This document shows positions 22,659 through 32,975 of a stretch of DNA of 59,721 bases, in pieces. The notes beneath the pieces are model-generated. The model was not told where the DNA came from. It saw only the letters and a program-made list of their open reading frames with translations, and searched no databases. Source of the DNA: Dissophora ornata (taxonomy: Eukaryota; Mortierellomycota; Mortierellomycetes; Mortierellales; Mortierellaceae); assembly GCA_025201705.1 (NCBI GenBank), contig MU616671.1, forward strand, positions 1 through 59,721, in the 5' to 3' direction. Both the position numbers and the translations under genes were made by a program. Position 1 is the stretch's first letter; each line of letters starts with the position of its first letter.

Positions 22659-23899
22659 TCATCTTCGTATTAAAACCCCTCTTTTTGTGTTGGTTTCAAG
22701 CACTGTCTTCCTCAGTGTATCGCGGAATGTGCGTGCTTCCGCAGTTGGCTCTTGCAATCTGTCCAAGTTTCTGGGCTTTGTTTCGATGAAAGCGTCCTGC
22801 CAGGGCTCACCTTGGTGAGCCAGCATATTATGAAGCACGCAGCAGGAATGTATCCATTGAACTATAACCTCCATCGAATTTATACTATTGACTTGCCCCC
22901 TCATCGCCGACAATGAAGTCCATCGCCCTTTCAAAATACCAATGCAACGTTCGCTCCTGGCACGGGAGCGGGCCAAGCAATGGTTGAACGCGGCATTGTT
23001 GCGACGGTCCGCCTGAGGCGGCCTGTAGGCCGGAATGCAGGTTGTTGACAGCGGATAAGCGGAGTCGGCAAGCAGGTATTCGCCTGATTCGAAGTAATCC
23101 TCAGGGTGTTGATAGACTTCCATGAGTTTGTATACTGTCGAGTCCGGGCTGGAACCTGGACTCCCAATATCAAACGCGATGATTCGCTTGTCCACATCAC
23201 AGACGACCTGAACATTGATAGAATATCTAGCATCGCGTAACGAATGGTGAGACACTTCCTTTGTCATGTACCCATGTTACACATTAACAGGATTAACTGT
23301 ACCTTTTCTTGCGATCAAGATACGCTGTCCCGCTGAATGCGGGCTTCTGGGCCAAGGGGACGGTGGTCCCCTCAATGAATCCTACGCAACCTGGGAACCC
23401 TTCCTCACACATCACCTCAGCGATCTCCTCTTTGCGGTACTCATACGGCCACACTACTCACTGCGGTGACAGGTCAGTCAACGCCGTTATCACTCGTTTC
23501 GTGAGCTCTGTGATAGTTCCCTCGCTGACATTGAAGTCAATAGCCAAGTTTGCAATGCTGGCCCTGTTCCCGGTGTGTCCAAAGCGATGGAGGACAATCG
23601 CTAGCTGCCAGCCAGGGTGGGTTTGCTTGTAGTTCGAGTTGTTGTGGAAAACACGATGGTCCTGTATAAGAGAAAGCAAGGCACGGAAGCCTTCTCTACT
23701 CGTCCTGAACTTCGTCCGAAACTGCGCATCAGTATATTGGCTGAACTGGTGGGTGTAAAAGTGGTCGTCGCGTGGAGCGACAGTCTTTCGGGCGAAGTAA
23801 CGCGGCGAGCTCAACACACGGATATACTCGTCCATGTACAGTCGCTCCCTTTCCTTGTTCCCCACGGCGATAGATAACATTAGAAGCTGAGTGAGAGTT
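22659..23899 (-). mobile_element. PIF/Harbinger-type (DDE_Tnp_4) transposase, defective, cut by assembly gap
   Basis: Minus-strand transposase of the HARBI1-like family. The N-terminal part (23899-23461) has helix-turn-helix-like sequence (RASIANLAIDFNVSEGTITE). It meets an in-frame TGA at 23458-23460 and continues in frame with WPYEYRKEEIAEVMCEEGF. An intron (AAAAG|GTACAG at 23302 to GCTAG| before 23226) restores KKRYSINVQVVCDV. The second DDE residue is in LLADSAYPL and the third in SERCIGILKGRW; the first is Glu (GFIEGTT) where Asp is usual. The C-terminus is RGVLIRR. The 5' end runs into the 10-N gap; a duplicate of this 5' part, with its ATG, survives at 25411. Terminal inverted repeats were not found. 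Confidence 0.8.
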
Positions 23900-23909
23900 N
23901 NNNNNNNNN
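23900..23909. other. Assembly gap (10 N)
   Basis: Ten Ns lie exactly where the Harbinger copy should continue into its first ~10 codons. The right flank (cgggaggggtctgcgag...) is unrelated to the expected continuation seen at ~25376-25411. The order and distance of sequence across this point should not be trusted. Confidence 0.98.
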
Positions 23910-23930
23910 CGGGAGGGGTCTGCGAGTATC

Positions 23931-23990
23931 GTCGTTTCGGTGACGTAAGTGTCATCGGCAACGTAAATCGTCATTTCGGTGACGTAATTC
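23931..23990 (+). repeat. Three ~20-bp tandem units with TGACGTAA
   Basis: The units are gtcgtttcggtgacgtaagt, gtcatcggcaacgtaaatc and gtcatttcggtgacgtaatt. The outer two share the 14-mer tttcggtgacgtaa, which contains the CRE/ATF-like octamer TGACGTAA. It may be a minisatellite or a cluster of bZIP-type binding sites. No gene start follows within a few hundred bases. Confidence 0.6.
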
Positions 23991-25185
23991 TCGCGCCCAT
24001 TGTCGTACGTCCTTTCATCCTCTACCGTTGCCACCACTCCCACGCCTATTCTTTGTCACTCCATCATCCTTCTTATCATCACACGCGTATGATGCTTGTC
24101 AAACCAGACTGACGCTCAGTTGCCGTCCCAGGCAGGCCGCGTGATTTGCGCCTTGACCCTCTTCCTTCCTTACTTTCTACACCACCTCCCTTCACCGTCT
24201 CTCTTTTGCATTCAATTCTCGCATCATACCAACCACATCGACAAACGCATCAATCATCTCATTGTATCATCGGCTACGATCCAGCACCTCATTTCATCTT
24301 CGAGGCTTTTTTCGTTACGTGACCAATTATTGCGGATCGGTAAGTGATCAACCTGACTTCTTTTCTCGTAGTTTTTTTTTCTTACTTTCGTTTCTTTCAC
24401 GTTCACTCTCTTTGCGCTGCATTTCATCTTTCTCTCTGTGCCTTCTATGCACCGATTCTTTCAGTTCAGTACGGAGCAAGGAGATGGAAAGAGGATGTGA
24501 TAGAGATGGCGTTGGACGTGTTGACGCTTCTGTGTATTCGTGTCGTTCTGTCGTGTAGTGTTTCGCTGGTGCGTTCAATGTTTTTATCAATGACTTCATT
24601 CGTTGTATTTCATCTTTGGTGGACTTGGTGAGGGTGTCATGGAGATTGCGGGCTTCATCTTTATATCTCTCGTCTGGGCTGATTGGCAGGAACAGAGATG
24701 GACCTTCAAGTGATTACAACACAGCGTGAAGGTCTATATTAAAGGTGTTTTGCGTTATCTCCTATCCTTGTACTCTTCTGGGCTGCTGGCAGGAAGAGAT
24801 GTCCATCCGGGTACACTGGGCTGCTGGCAGGTGAACCCAAGGTAGGTCGGATGCACTGGGTGATTTGCAGGTGCATCCAATTTTTTATAGTAAGTTATGG
24901 GTTGCTGGCGATTGACAAGTGAATTCAATGAGTTCATTGCTTATGTCTAAATTCATTGCTATTTTCCTCCGAATGACAATTCACATCAGAGCAACAATGA
25001 TTTCTGCTCCATCATACGCCGGAACCGTTGCAATCCTTCCTGAGGACATTATTGTCCTTGCCTATTTCAGGACCACCAAGATATCGGAATGGAGTTTGGA
25101 AGATTTCCTTACCTCCACGGGACTCCCTGAGCTAGAGTTTATGTCGGGCCTGAAGGATATCGCACGGATCAAACGTTTGCCTTCC
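23991..25185. other. Unassigned segment between transposase copies, with ~40-bp degenerate tandem repeats
   Basis: No gene recognised. A pyrimidine-rich stretch with a splice-like pair (gatcg|gtaagt ... ctcgtag) near 24.33-24.37 kb looks like a detached promoter or 5' leader. At about 24778-24920 four degenerate ~40-bp units begin ctgggctgctggcagg, ctgggctgctggcagg, ctgggtgatttgcagg and tgggttgctggcg. A plus-strand open frame, 24919-25188 (89 codons, containing TKISEWSLEDFLTSTGLPEL), looks protein-like but is unrecognised and ends where the transposase fragment begins. Confidence 0.45.
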
Positions 25186-25411
25186 TGAACCTCGTCCGAA
25201 ACTGCGCATCAGTATATCGGCTGAACTTGTGGGTGTAAAAGTGGTCGTCGCGTGGAGCGACAGTCTTTCGGGCGAGGTAACGCGAGCTCAACACACGGAT
25301 ATACTCGTCCATGTACAGTCGCTCCCTTTCCTTGTTCCCCACGGCGATAGATAACATTAGAAGCTGAGTGAGAGTTTCAAGGTACTCTTGACGTTCTGAA
25401 AACTTGGGCAT
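25186..25411 (-). mobile_element. 5' fragment of the Harbinger-type transposase (second copy)
   Basis: Minus-strand MPKFSERQEYLETLTQLL followed by ~60 residues nearly the same as the N-terminus of the copy at 22659-23899. About 190 bp match, with a few substitutions and one 3-bp in-frame deletion (S-S-P-R-Y-F versus S-S-R-Y-L). It stops abruptly at 25186, where unrelated sequence begins. It shows the likely true start codon of the transposase (25411). Confidence 0.8.
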
Positions 25412-26983
25412 GGTGGTTGGAAAAGGGAGAAGGCAGGCAGGAAGAGGAGAAGGCAGGAAGGGAGAGGAGAAAAGAGGTGCATGCTGAGTTGATGGTTGCA
25501 AACTCGTTTTTATAGCGAAGAGGCAGCTGACAAGGGACAAGGGCCGTAGCGGGAAAAAAAAGGACCAATCAGCAGCTGCCGCGTCTTCTTGGCACGACTA
25601 ATAGTTTATGTAGCCCCACGCAGTCAGTGTTGGCACTGGCGCTCCAGAGACTAGATTTCTTGACAGCCCCCGTCGTTCCTAATCGAATGGTATAAATCCT
25701 ATCCCGGTAATACGTCTGTAGCTTAATTTCAGTTTTGAGACGTATTTTGAGACGTACCGTATTTTTTTTGCCCTAAAAAGGAAATCGGCACGATTTAAAG
25801 CGTGCCATGCCATGTCAAACCGTGCCATCAAACCGTGTCGCCAAAAAACCGTGCTTCCAAAAATAAACGTGCAAACACACACCTCCGAAATCGAAAGAGT
25901 CACTCTGTTTTTTTTTTTTTTCAGTCGAACGACGTGTAGTTGAACGAGACTCAGCAGTTTCTCGGGTTGTGGGTGTGATGAGCGTCAGTAACGGGTCTCT
26001 GCACAGAGGCAAGGTCTCCTCCCTGCAGCTGTTTTTAGTTGTGATCCCACCATCGTAAGCGTGCCAATCAGGCCAGCCTTTTGCAGCTCAAAGAGTCAGA
26101 TGCTCAAAAGACAATTGTCAAAATTGAAAACCCCAGTGCAAGCGAGTCGAGTCCTAGGGTCTGGGTCTGGGTCTGGGTCTAGGTCATGAAATATTTCACA
26201 AGAGCTCTTATGGCAATAATCGCTAACGGAAGGGCAAGTGGGTTGGCTTTGCAGAGTCTGAAATCCTACCAAGGCAGCCTTGTGTCCAATTGCGTTCACT
26301 CCAGCATGCGAAACGAAGCAAGCAATTAAGGAAGGAGGGGAAAAATGCGAAGTGAAACATGTCAATTGTGTCTAGACAAAAGAACATTTGTCTGTTGTGT
26401 TCTTCCGGAGAGTGATGTTTTTTCAACCAATAAAGTCCCTCTATATTTTTTCATCGTTCACCTTTCACCTTCAAGCAGTGAACGAGGCTCTGAAGGATCG
26501 CATCAAGCAGTTACGACCGAATAGGATGTTGAAATTAGACAACTCGAAATCCGCTATAAGATTCAGTTCAAGCATACAGGAATCACTGCCCAGGAGGCTG
26601 CTGTAGCTCAATCCAATGTTGGGTTCAATCGTCACCCAGTGGGCGATGGACAAATTGAAAAGGATGGTGCAATCGAAGGTATTGATGTATCATGTAGTGA
26701 TGCGCCAGGGGTAACACTTTTCAAGACCTTGGCAACAACTCTATGTACCATAATGCCCTATGTTTTATTAGTAACCGCAACCTCGGCGCTGGGCTCGTCA
26801 TCTGCTCCTCCACTCTACCCTTGACACCAACCGTAGTGAAGCGTGGCAGGACATCTCAAAATGTAACAGCGAGTAAGGTAGCAAGACGCGCCACTTAGAA
26901 TACAAGAATGAAGGAGCCGTGGCACTCGTTTTGATCGAGGCGGCGTTGTTGCTGATGTCGCCCTTCTCTGGCATATGGAACAC
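25412..26983. other. Unassigned repeat-rich DNA
   Basis: No gene called. Near 25.9-25.96 kb a stretch (gaacgacgtgtagttgaacgag...cagcagtttctc) matches the DNA just left of segmental copy A (19.97-20.01 kb), and a ttttttcaaccaataa motif at ~26.42 kb also occurs at ~19.95 kb. The region is therefore built of the same repeat family. Short open frames near 26.47-26.6 kb (plus, KDRIKQLRPNRMLKL) are unrecognised. Confidence 0.45.
26157..26185 (+). repeat. (GGGTCT)n microsatellite
   Basis: Four GGGTCT hexamers followed by a variant AGGTC. On the minus strand it reads as DPDPDPDP, a low-complexity artefact. Confidence 0.8.
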
Positions 26984-27434
26984 GTATTCTTCCGCCACCA
27001 ATAGGCTGTCCCGTCAGAGTGCAACAAAATAGTCTGTGGACAGTGTGCGGTTTAAAACAAGTTTGGTGGCTGCATTTTTTCTATTAATATTGTTCTCCTT
27101 CCATTTGTCAATGGCAGTGATATGTTGAAGGAGAGGCACTGCACAGGAGCCATGCATTCACATTCACATTCAATGGATCGCCCGTTCCTCCAACCACACA
27201 TTGGCCTTGGAGGGGTTCAACTCTTTGCGAGCTACATGATGGCTATATGATAGATTCGCTTAAATAGTCCATAACTCCCTACTTTTGTTGTCCTCACCCG
27301 GCAACTTGAACATACTTCTACATCTAACTTGACACCACTTGAACACTTGAACCCCTGCCCTTGACCCTACTACTGCCTATCTTGAAAAAAGTCTTTCTGT
27401 GCTTGATTAAGCTTAGGATCGTCACTGAGTCACA

Positions 27435-28329
27435 ATGGCATGTAATATTGTTCCCACTAAAGAGAGGTGCTCTATCATCAGTGTCCATGACAGCTACCTA
27501 AGGCAAGTTTCTTGGTTTTCTGTCTAAGGACCCTGCCTGAAAGGGACAGCCGGGGAGCCGTCTTTTAAACCCTCAACTTTGTTTTTGCGATTGAACACAC
27601 AGAGCCGGGACTATCAACTGCTGGCAAGACCCTAAACCCAAAGCTACCGTAAAATGGCAGTTTGAGGAGACCTTCTCTCCCAATTTCTATTTTGTCAAGT
27701 CGAGCAACGGTCGATACCTCACACGAGAATGGAGCGGGGCCGTAGAGATGCACAAGAAACCAACTGAAGCGGCGGTGTGGGAAGTCATTGGGACCACCAC
27801 TAATAGAAGAACAACGTTTTCCTTCAAGGTCAAGGATCGCTATTTAGTTGGCACCAAAGTTGGCTTTGTCATGGCTGACCGAAAGGAGTGCAAAGGATGG
27901 GAAGGCTGGACAATCACCACTGATTGTAGTAGGAAGCTTACTGGGCCAAGTGGACGAAAGAGTCTGTTGTACATGTGTGTAGGCATTCCCGTGGCCGTAA
28001 CCGTTGCTGTAGTGGCTCCTTTAGTGGCCACCCATGTAATGGCTTTTCATGCTCCAGCTGCCGCAGCTGCCGCAGCCACCGCAACCACCGCAACCACCGC
28101 AACCACCGCAACCACCGCAACCACCGCAACCACCGCAGCCACCGCAACCACCGCAACCACCGCAACCACCGCAACCACCGCAACCACCGCAACCTCTGGA
28201 ACTCACCAATTGTTCTCAGGTATTCAAGGCGCCGCCAGCGCTGTCAATGCAGCCAATACAGTATCTAATTTGTTGCGGTCTAGCCATAAGGATGAAAAAG
28301 TTAAAAAAGCTTCAAATGAAGACGAATGA
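27435..28329 (+). CDS. Small one-TM protein with trefoil/fascin-like N-terminus (unrecognised family)
   Basis: Exons 27435-27502 and 27603-28329, joined over a GC-AG intron (CTAAG|GCAAGT...ACACAG), give about 264 residues. No named family was recognised. The first ~140 residues alternate hydrophobic and aromatic residues with a pattern ([41 protein letters not shown]) reminiscent of beta-trefoil or fascin-like modules; this is a guess from pattern only. A hydrophobic segment follows ([20 protein letters not shown], about residues 145-170), consistent with one membrane span. An Ala/Thr repeat of ~40 residues, coded by a 9-bp tandem array, and a Lys/Asp/Glu-rich tail complete it. There is no signal peptide. 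A frameshifted paralogue lies 7 kb upstream. The clean frame through both exons supports a real gene. Confidence 0.6.
28074..28194 (+). repeat. 9-bp tandem repeat (gcaaccacc)n inside the CDS
   Basis: About a dozen head-to-tail copies of gcaaccacc, encoding an Ala-Thr-Thr repeat. The other strand reads in-frame Arg-Trp-Leu or Gly-Gly-Cys repeats, which are artefacts. The array is absent from the paralogous copy A, so it expanded after the duplication or collapsed there. Confidence 0.92.
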
Positions 28330-29066
28330 CATGAAAACTCAAGCATGTTATCCCAAGGCCAGGCCATACATGTTATATCTTCTTTCATTGCCTATACCGC
28401 GAAAAATACAATAACTTCCGCTCATGCACACAAGATGTGTCTACTGTATTCTTGAAGTTGATGGATAATAGCTGGCAGAGTCGAATACCATGAAGACTCA
28501 AGCTTATAATCCGAAAGCCAGGACAATATATGTCCTGTCACTTTTTCGTCTCACTTTGCACTCCTGACTCCAGCCAGGACCATATTTGTGAACCCAGAGC
28601 AGAATTATGACAAGACCATCGATGTGAAGTTGGTAGGCCATGGCGGTGGGGGGGGGGGACCGGTTTCAATGGAGATCTGTACCAGAAGAGCTTGCCTTGA
28701 CGGATACAACAATCCAAGACATGTCTATGCTGGTTAAAATAAGCAGCTCTTCAAGCAGCGTGGGGGCCATTGACGGAGGCAGCTTTTAGTAAAGGCTTTG
28801 CGAGACGCACCTGAAGCCGGTACATATTTATGGCGTCTCAACACAGGCCTTTGTGAAATCCTTCAAGATATCAAAATCCTCTCATTTGTAAAGCTATGGA
28901 GTTGATTCTGTGGTTTTTGAAGTAAATATCTTTGGTCTTGCTGCGACAACAACAACAACTCTCTGCAAAGCGTCATTGGGCATATTTGAGTGTAACAAGC
29001 GCTCGGTTCTTTATTTGTGAACGACAAGCCATCTCTGTCTCTCTTCTCCCCAGTCTATCTCAAGTC
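28330..29066. other. Intergenic, no gene seen
   Basis: The 3' flank of the small TM gene (duplicated up to about 28637), followed by ~430 bp of unique sequence up to the palA stop codon. It contains a (G)10 run near 28.65 kb. Convergent with palA. Confidence 0.5.
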
Positions 29067-32000
29067 TCAGTTCTTAGGTTTGCCACCAAAGGACAGTCCT
29101 TTACTCGGATCCCATCCTCCAGCTGCTGGTCCGTTGTTCCCACCTCCCGATGGTGGCTGCTGATAAGATGGCGGTGGCGTATTCCTCTGCCCTGTTTGCT
29201 GCCGCTGCTGTTGCTGTTGCTGCTGTTGCCCAGAGGGAGACGCTGGTTGCTTCTGCTGGAGCTGCTGCTGGAGCTGTTGTGCATAGCTCTGTGGCGCGCC
29301 TCCTCCACCTCCGGTCGCGTACTCCTCACTGTAAGGGTTGCCGTACGGTGAGTTATAGGGACTGAACGCCGACGTTGGTACATTTGGATTTTGAGATGCT
29401 GGGGGGGAAGTCAGAACGGGACCAGCAGTATTGCCTCCGAATCGTAACCCCATATGCGGACTCCATCCTCCAGAAGCCGGCTGTGATGGCTGTGGTTGTT
29501 TTAGCGACGAGTGGGGAGGTGCACTAGCTGCATCATACGGTGAAGGGTTGCTCCTCACAGGACTTTGCGGTTGTGAGCCATTCAAATCCATGATCGAGTA
29601 GTCATCCGTTACCTGACTGTTAACAGTGAATCATTGCAGACGTAGTTTTTTTTCTCGAGTTAAGTACAGTGAGTCGCGTAGTATGCGGCGCTAGCCCGTC
29701 CATTTGAGAGCAGGTTATGGTGGCCGGAAAAGAACATTGAATAACCTCTACCTCATGTAGTCCTTGGCCTCCATCTTGCGAGCAAAGTAGTGATCCCTAA
29801 AGTTATTCCGGAGATTCACCAAAACCGTTTCAAGGCGCTGGTAGAACTGTAATGTACCCAAAAAAAAAAAAAAAAGCAGCATTGGTCAGAAGTGAATCTC
29901 GCAGAAGATTGGCTCAAAGTAGCTTGGAAATTCGATCCGCACAGCAGATATTTGATCCTTTCCTACCTTAATTCCTTCATTCAGATTGCTCTGAACTGCC
30001 TTGTATTTTTGATATGCGGCCTCCAGGCTTCCTAGAGCCTGCTCGCGCTGGCGCACGACGTCGCTACTCTTTCTCGGCGCCAAAAACAACGTGTTCGTTT
30101 CTTGAATTGCATTCAAAAGATCATCCTGTGTCGCTTTCTCCTCCCTGATCATCCTTTTGTACCCATCATACTTCCTCAATTGCTCCTGGAAGAGCGCCTC
30201 AAAATGCGCAGGCTCAATCTTGACTGCTGAAGAGTTGGCTGTCAGCCTGTTCGTGATTGCTGCCAATGCCGGTCCGATATCATCCTCATCTGCCAATCTC
30301 TTGATCTCTTCCATTTTGATCCGTCGCGCCTTGATGATTCCGTCGCCTTCTTCCATCAGAGACTGAAGAAGGTGAACGAGTTCTGGATCGAACGTTCCTG
30401 GCGCATTCGTCGTACTGGGCACAGCGCGCTCTACTTCAGCCTATGGTTGATACAAAAAGCAGTAGTAAACATTTTCAATAAAACAAAGAGCTCATCGCTG
30501 TCCAAGAATAATCTGAATTGGAGGGGAAAGCAAAAGAGAATGTTGCCATGGACTTACCCTACCACTGCTAAGCAGTCCCAGCGGTTTACCCCAGTCCCTC
30601 AAAACCATGTCCAACTTCCTCTTCACATCCTGATCACTCTTCTTGGCCGTCTCCATCGTCCGCATATGTCTATTTCCTTCTTCCACGAACGAAGTCGTCA
30701 GCGATGCAGATGTAGGTCTATTCCACCGTCCTTGGAAACGTTGCCTCATCGCCTCATCCTCCTCCTCCTCCTGCTGCAATGCCTCAAAGACCTCGTCCAG
30801 AATAGCAGCGTTCTTAGTTGAGAGTGTCTGGACTGTCTCGAGCTGCACCAGGAGCGAGCGCGTACCGCCTTCTGCAACAATCTCGTCAATGTGCGATATA
30901 AGAGTGGGCGGCAGTCCCACAGGCCTATCCAGCGCCTGTAAGGATGCTGGCAAATTCATTGCCTGCAATTGACTATATGAAGCAAGTTATAAAAGAGCAA
31001 GTCAATATAGCTGTGCAGTGTCAATCTATCATACCCACCCCTCTTTGCGGGGATGAGGAAATAAAGAGTGTGTGATAGATTACCTGTAGTAGATTCCTGT
31101 GAGATTATCAAACTTCTCAATGATATCCTCCTTCACAATCCTCTCCTTCCGCTCCGAGTAAACACTAGCGGCCTGATGCACCGCAAACGGGACCAGTCTC
31201 GAGAACAGCGGCACACCCAACAACATATTATGCTCGTTCATCAATGGTACGGGGTCCGAAATCTCGGGGGTAATTACTGGCTTGCACATATCGACCTTTC
31301 CGATTGACGCCAATGCCGTCTCTGCAGGGATCGCTTCCAGATAGATGATATCGTTATCCTTCTCTGCTCGTGACAGATTGCGATGAACTGCGGTCTGAAG
31401 TGATCTGAGATCACTCACGACCGTCTCCTTTAGGTTCCGTTGCTGATCTAGTGCAGAGTTGACATGTCGTTCTGCGATTTGGAGCCGAGCGATTTCCTCG
31501 CCATACTTATTCTGGGATATACATTCGCATGCTTTCCGATACTGAGCCACTGCATTGAAATGAAGAGCCTTGGCCTGCATTTGAGAGGTCCAAACGATGG
31601 TGAAGAGCGTGGACATACTGCTGTGAGTCGCGCCTTCATTAGCAGCTTCGTAAAATTCTGCAACCTTTGCCGCCAATTTTGCTGCCAATCCGTCCTTGAT
31701 TTTGTCTATATTTCAATGTCCGAAATGTAGCCGTGTCAATTTCATGGGATTGTGTGGCATGTGTAGCTTATACGTCATATGTCCAGGATCTTACCGAGTG
31801 CGCCTTTCTGCCAGAAGCACTCCTGAGCCTGAGCGAGCATGAGTTGCATGAATACTGTGAGTGCTGTAGTAGAAATATCGATTGTGGGTGTAATCCTCAG
31901 CTCTGGGATGACTGTGTCGCGCAAATGCTGAAAAACTCCTGCAGCATTCTACGTAAACGTACAAACGGCATAGAAAAACTAAATGCGGTTAATGATGGCG

Positions 32001-32975
32001 GCGACAATTACATCCGCCCGACCTTTATTCATATTTATTTACTTTTCTGCAAAAAAAAGACATCGACTCAAGTTTTGGGCCAAGCTTTACCTGGAAGTAC
32101 GAGAAAGCGCGCTTTAATCCTTCAGGTGAGTTCCTGACCTCATTGTTGCCCAATTGACTGTACATGGCCGCGATGTTAAAGCAAACGCACGCCCTCTCAT
32201 AATACATGTTCCTGAACGAATCTAATATGTGGGGGGCCATTAAAAAAAATCCAACCAGTGAGAATCGAGGAACAAAAAAAAAGGGCTCGCGCTCCATATG
32301 CACCATGGGCAAAACCGATCGTGATTTGCTTTCTAAGAAGAGACAACAAAAATCATGGATCATCTAGATAATCTTACACATTTTCTTGTCGGTGCTATTG
32401 ACAAGTGCCCAGGGAAACTCGATGCCCGTCTAACAAAAAAAAAGAAAAAAAAAAAAAAGGGGGCGGGGGGGTGTCAAAATGCTCTACTCTTTTAACTCGG
32501 CTCCATCGACGTTCTTGGCAATAGACTTAAAAAAAATATATAACCCGCCAAATTGAACACTCACGTCGATAGGAAATTTGGAGCAGATGAACACGAGCTG
32601 CGCATGGTATCTATAATCGCCATTATCGGTCATGTAAATCGACGCGATTTTTTTAATGAACAATGCCAAGAGTTAATATAACACACACTTGTACATTTCA
32701 CTCCCTTCCCCCAGAAGCTTGGCGAGTACGGATTCCCCCCCCCCTTCCTTCCCCCAAAAAAGTACGTACTTTACGAGTCGGTTGAGCGCGTTCTGGTGAG
32801 GCTCCAGGTTGACGATATCAGCCCTGAGCTCATCCAGGATCCGGAAATCGTCCTGATAGGAGTCTGGGTGCTCTGCATACGATATCGAGATATAATCACT
32901 GAGGCTCTTTGCCATCGACAGGGGCTCCGTCTTTTTGAAGTCGATGGCCATTAGGTTGCTGATTGTTAACGCCAT
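29067..32975 (-). CDS. RIM20: pH-response regulator PalA/Rim20 (BRO1-domain, ALIX-like)
   Basis: Ten exons: 32975-32770, 32610-32565, 32429-32378, 32221-32091, 31948-31795, 31705-31084, 30972-30558, 30440-29967, 29846-29752 and 29616-29067, about 914 residues. The BRO1 domain starts near residue 10 (FKKTEPLSMAKSLSDYISIS) and contains LVKYHAQLVFICSKFPID, NMYYERACVCFNIAAMYSQL and QLMLAQAQECFWQKGAL. The coiled V-domain includes AEKDNDIIYLEAIPAE and ASLQALDRPVGLPPTLISH, the latter being the PalA hallmark. The C-terminal ~170 residues are Pro/Gln/Gly-rich with a PPSY (PPxY) motif. PalA/Rim20 is recruited by ESCRT-III, binds YPxL/I motifs of the PacC/Rim101 transcription factor and scaffolds its processing at alkaline pH. 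The other ALIX-like protein, Bro1, fits less well. Confidence 0.93.

Larger units (their letters stand above)
26984..28637 (+). repeat. Segmental duplication, copy B
   Basis: Direct-repeat partner of 20010-21602; it carries the intact gene at 27435-28329. It differs by an insertion of ttcacattcacattcaatgg with neighbouring sequence near 27.15 kb, by the 9-bp tandem array, and by scattered substitutions. The level of divergence suggests that it is not the product of a very recent event. Confidence 0.8.

Noticed and set aside
28021..28268. Arg-Trp-Leu, Gly-Gly-Cys and His-Arg-Asn repeat ORFs
   Set aside because: Alternative-frame readings of the 9-bp tandem array within the Ala-Thr-coding gene.
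32689..32769. Longer first exon of palA
   Set aside because: Using the donor AA|GTACGT at 32769 restores LVKYHAQLVF exactly as in PalA proteins; reading through adds an unrelated Gly-rich insert.
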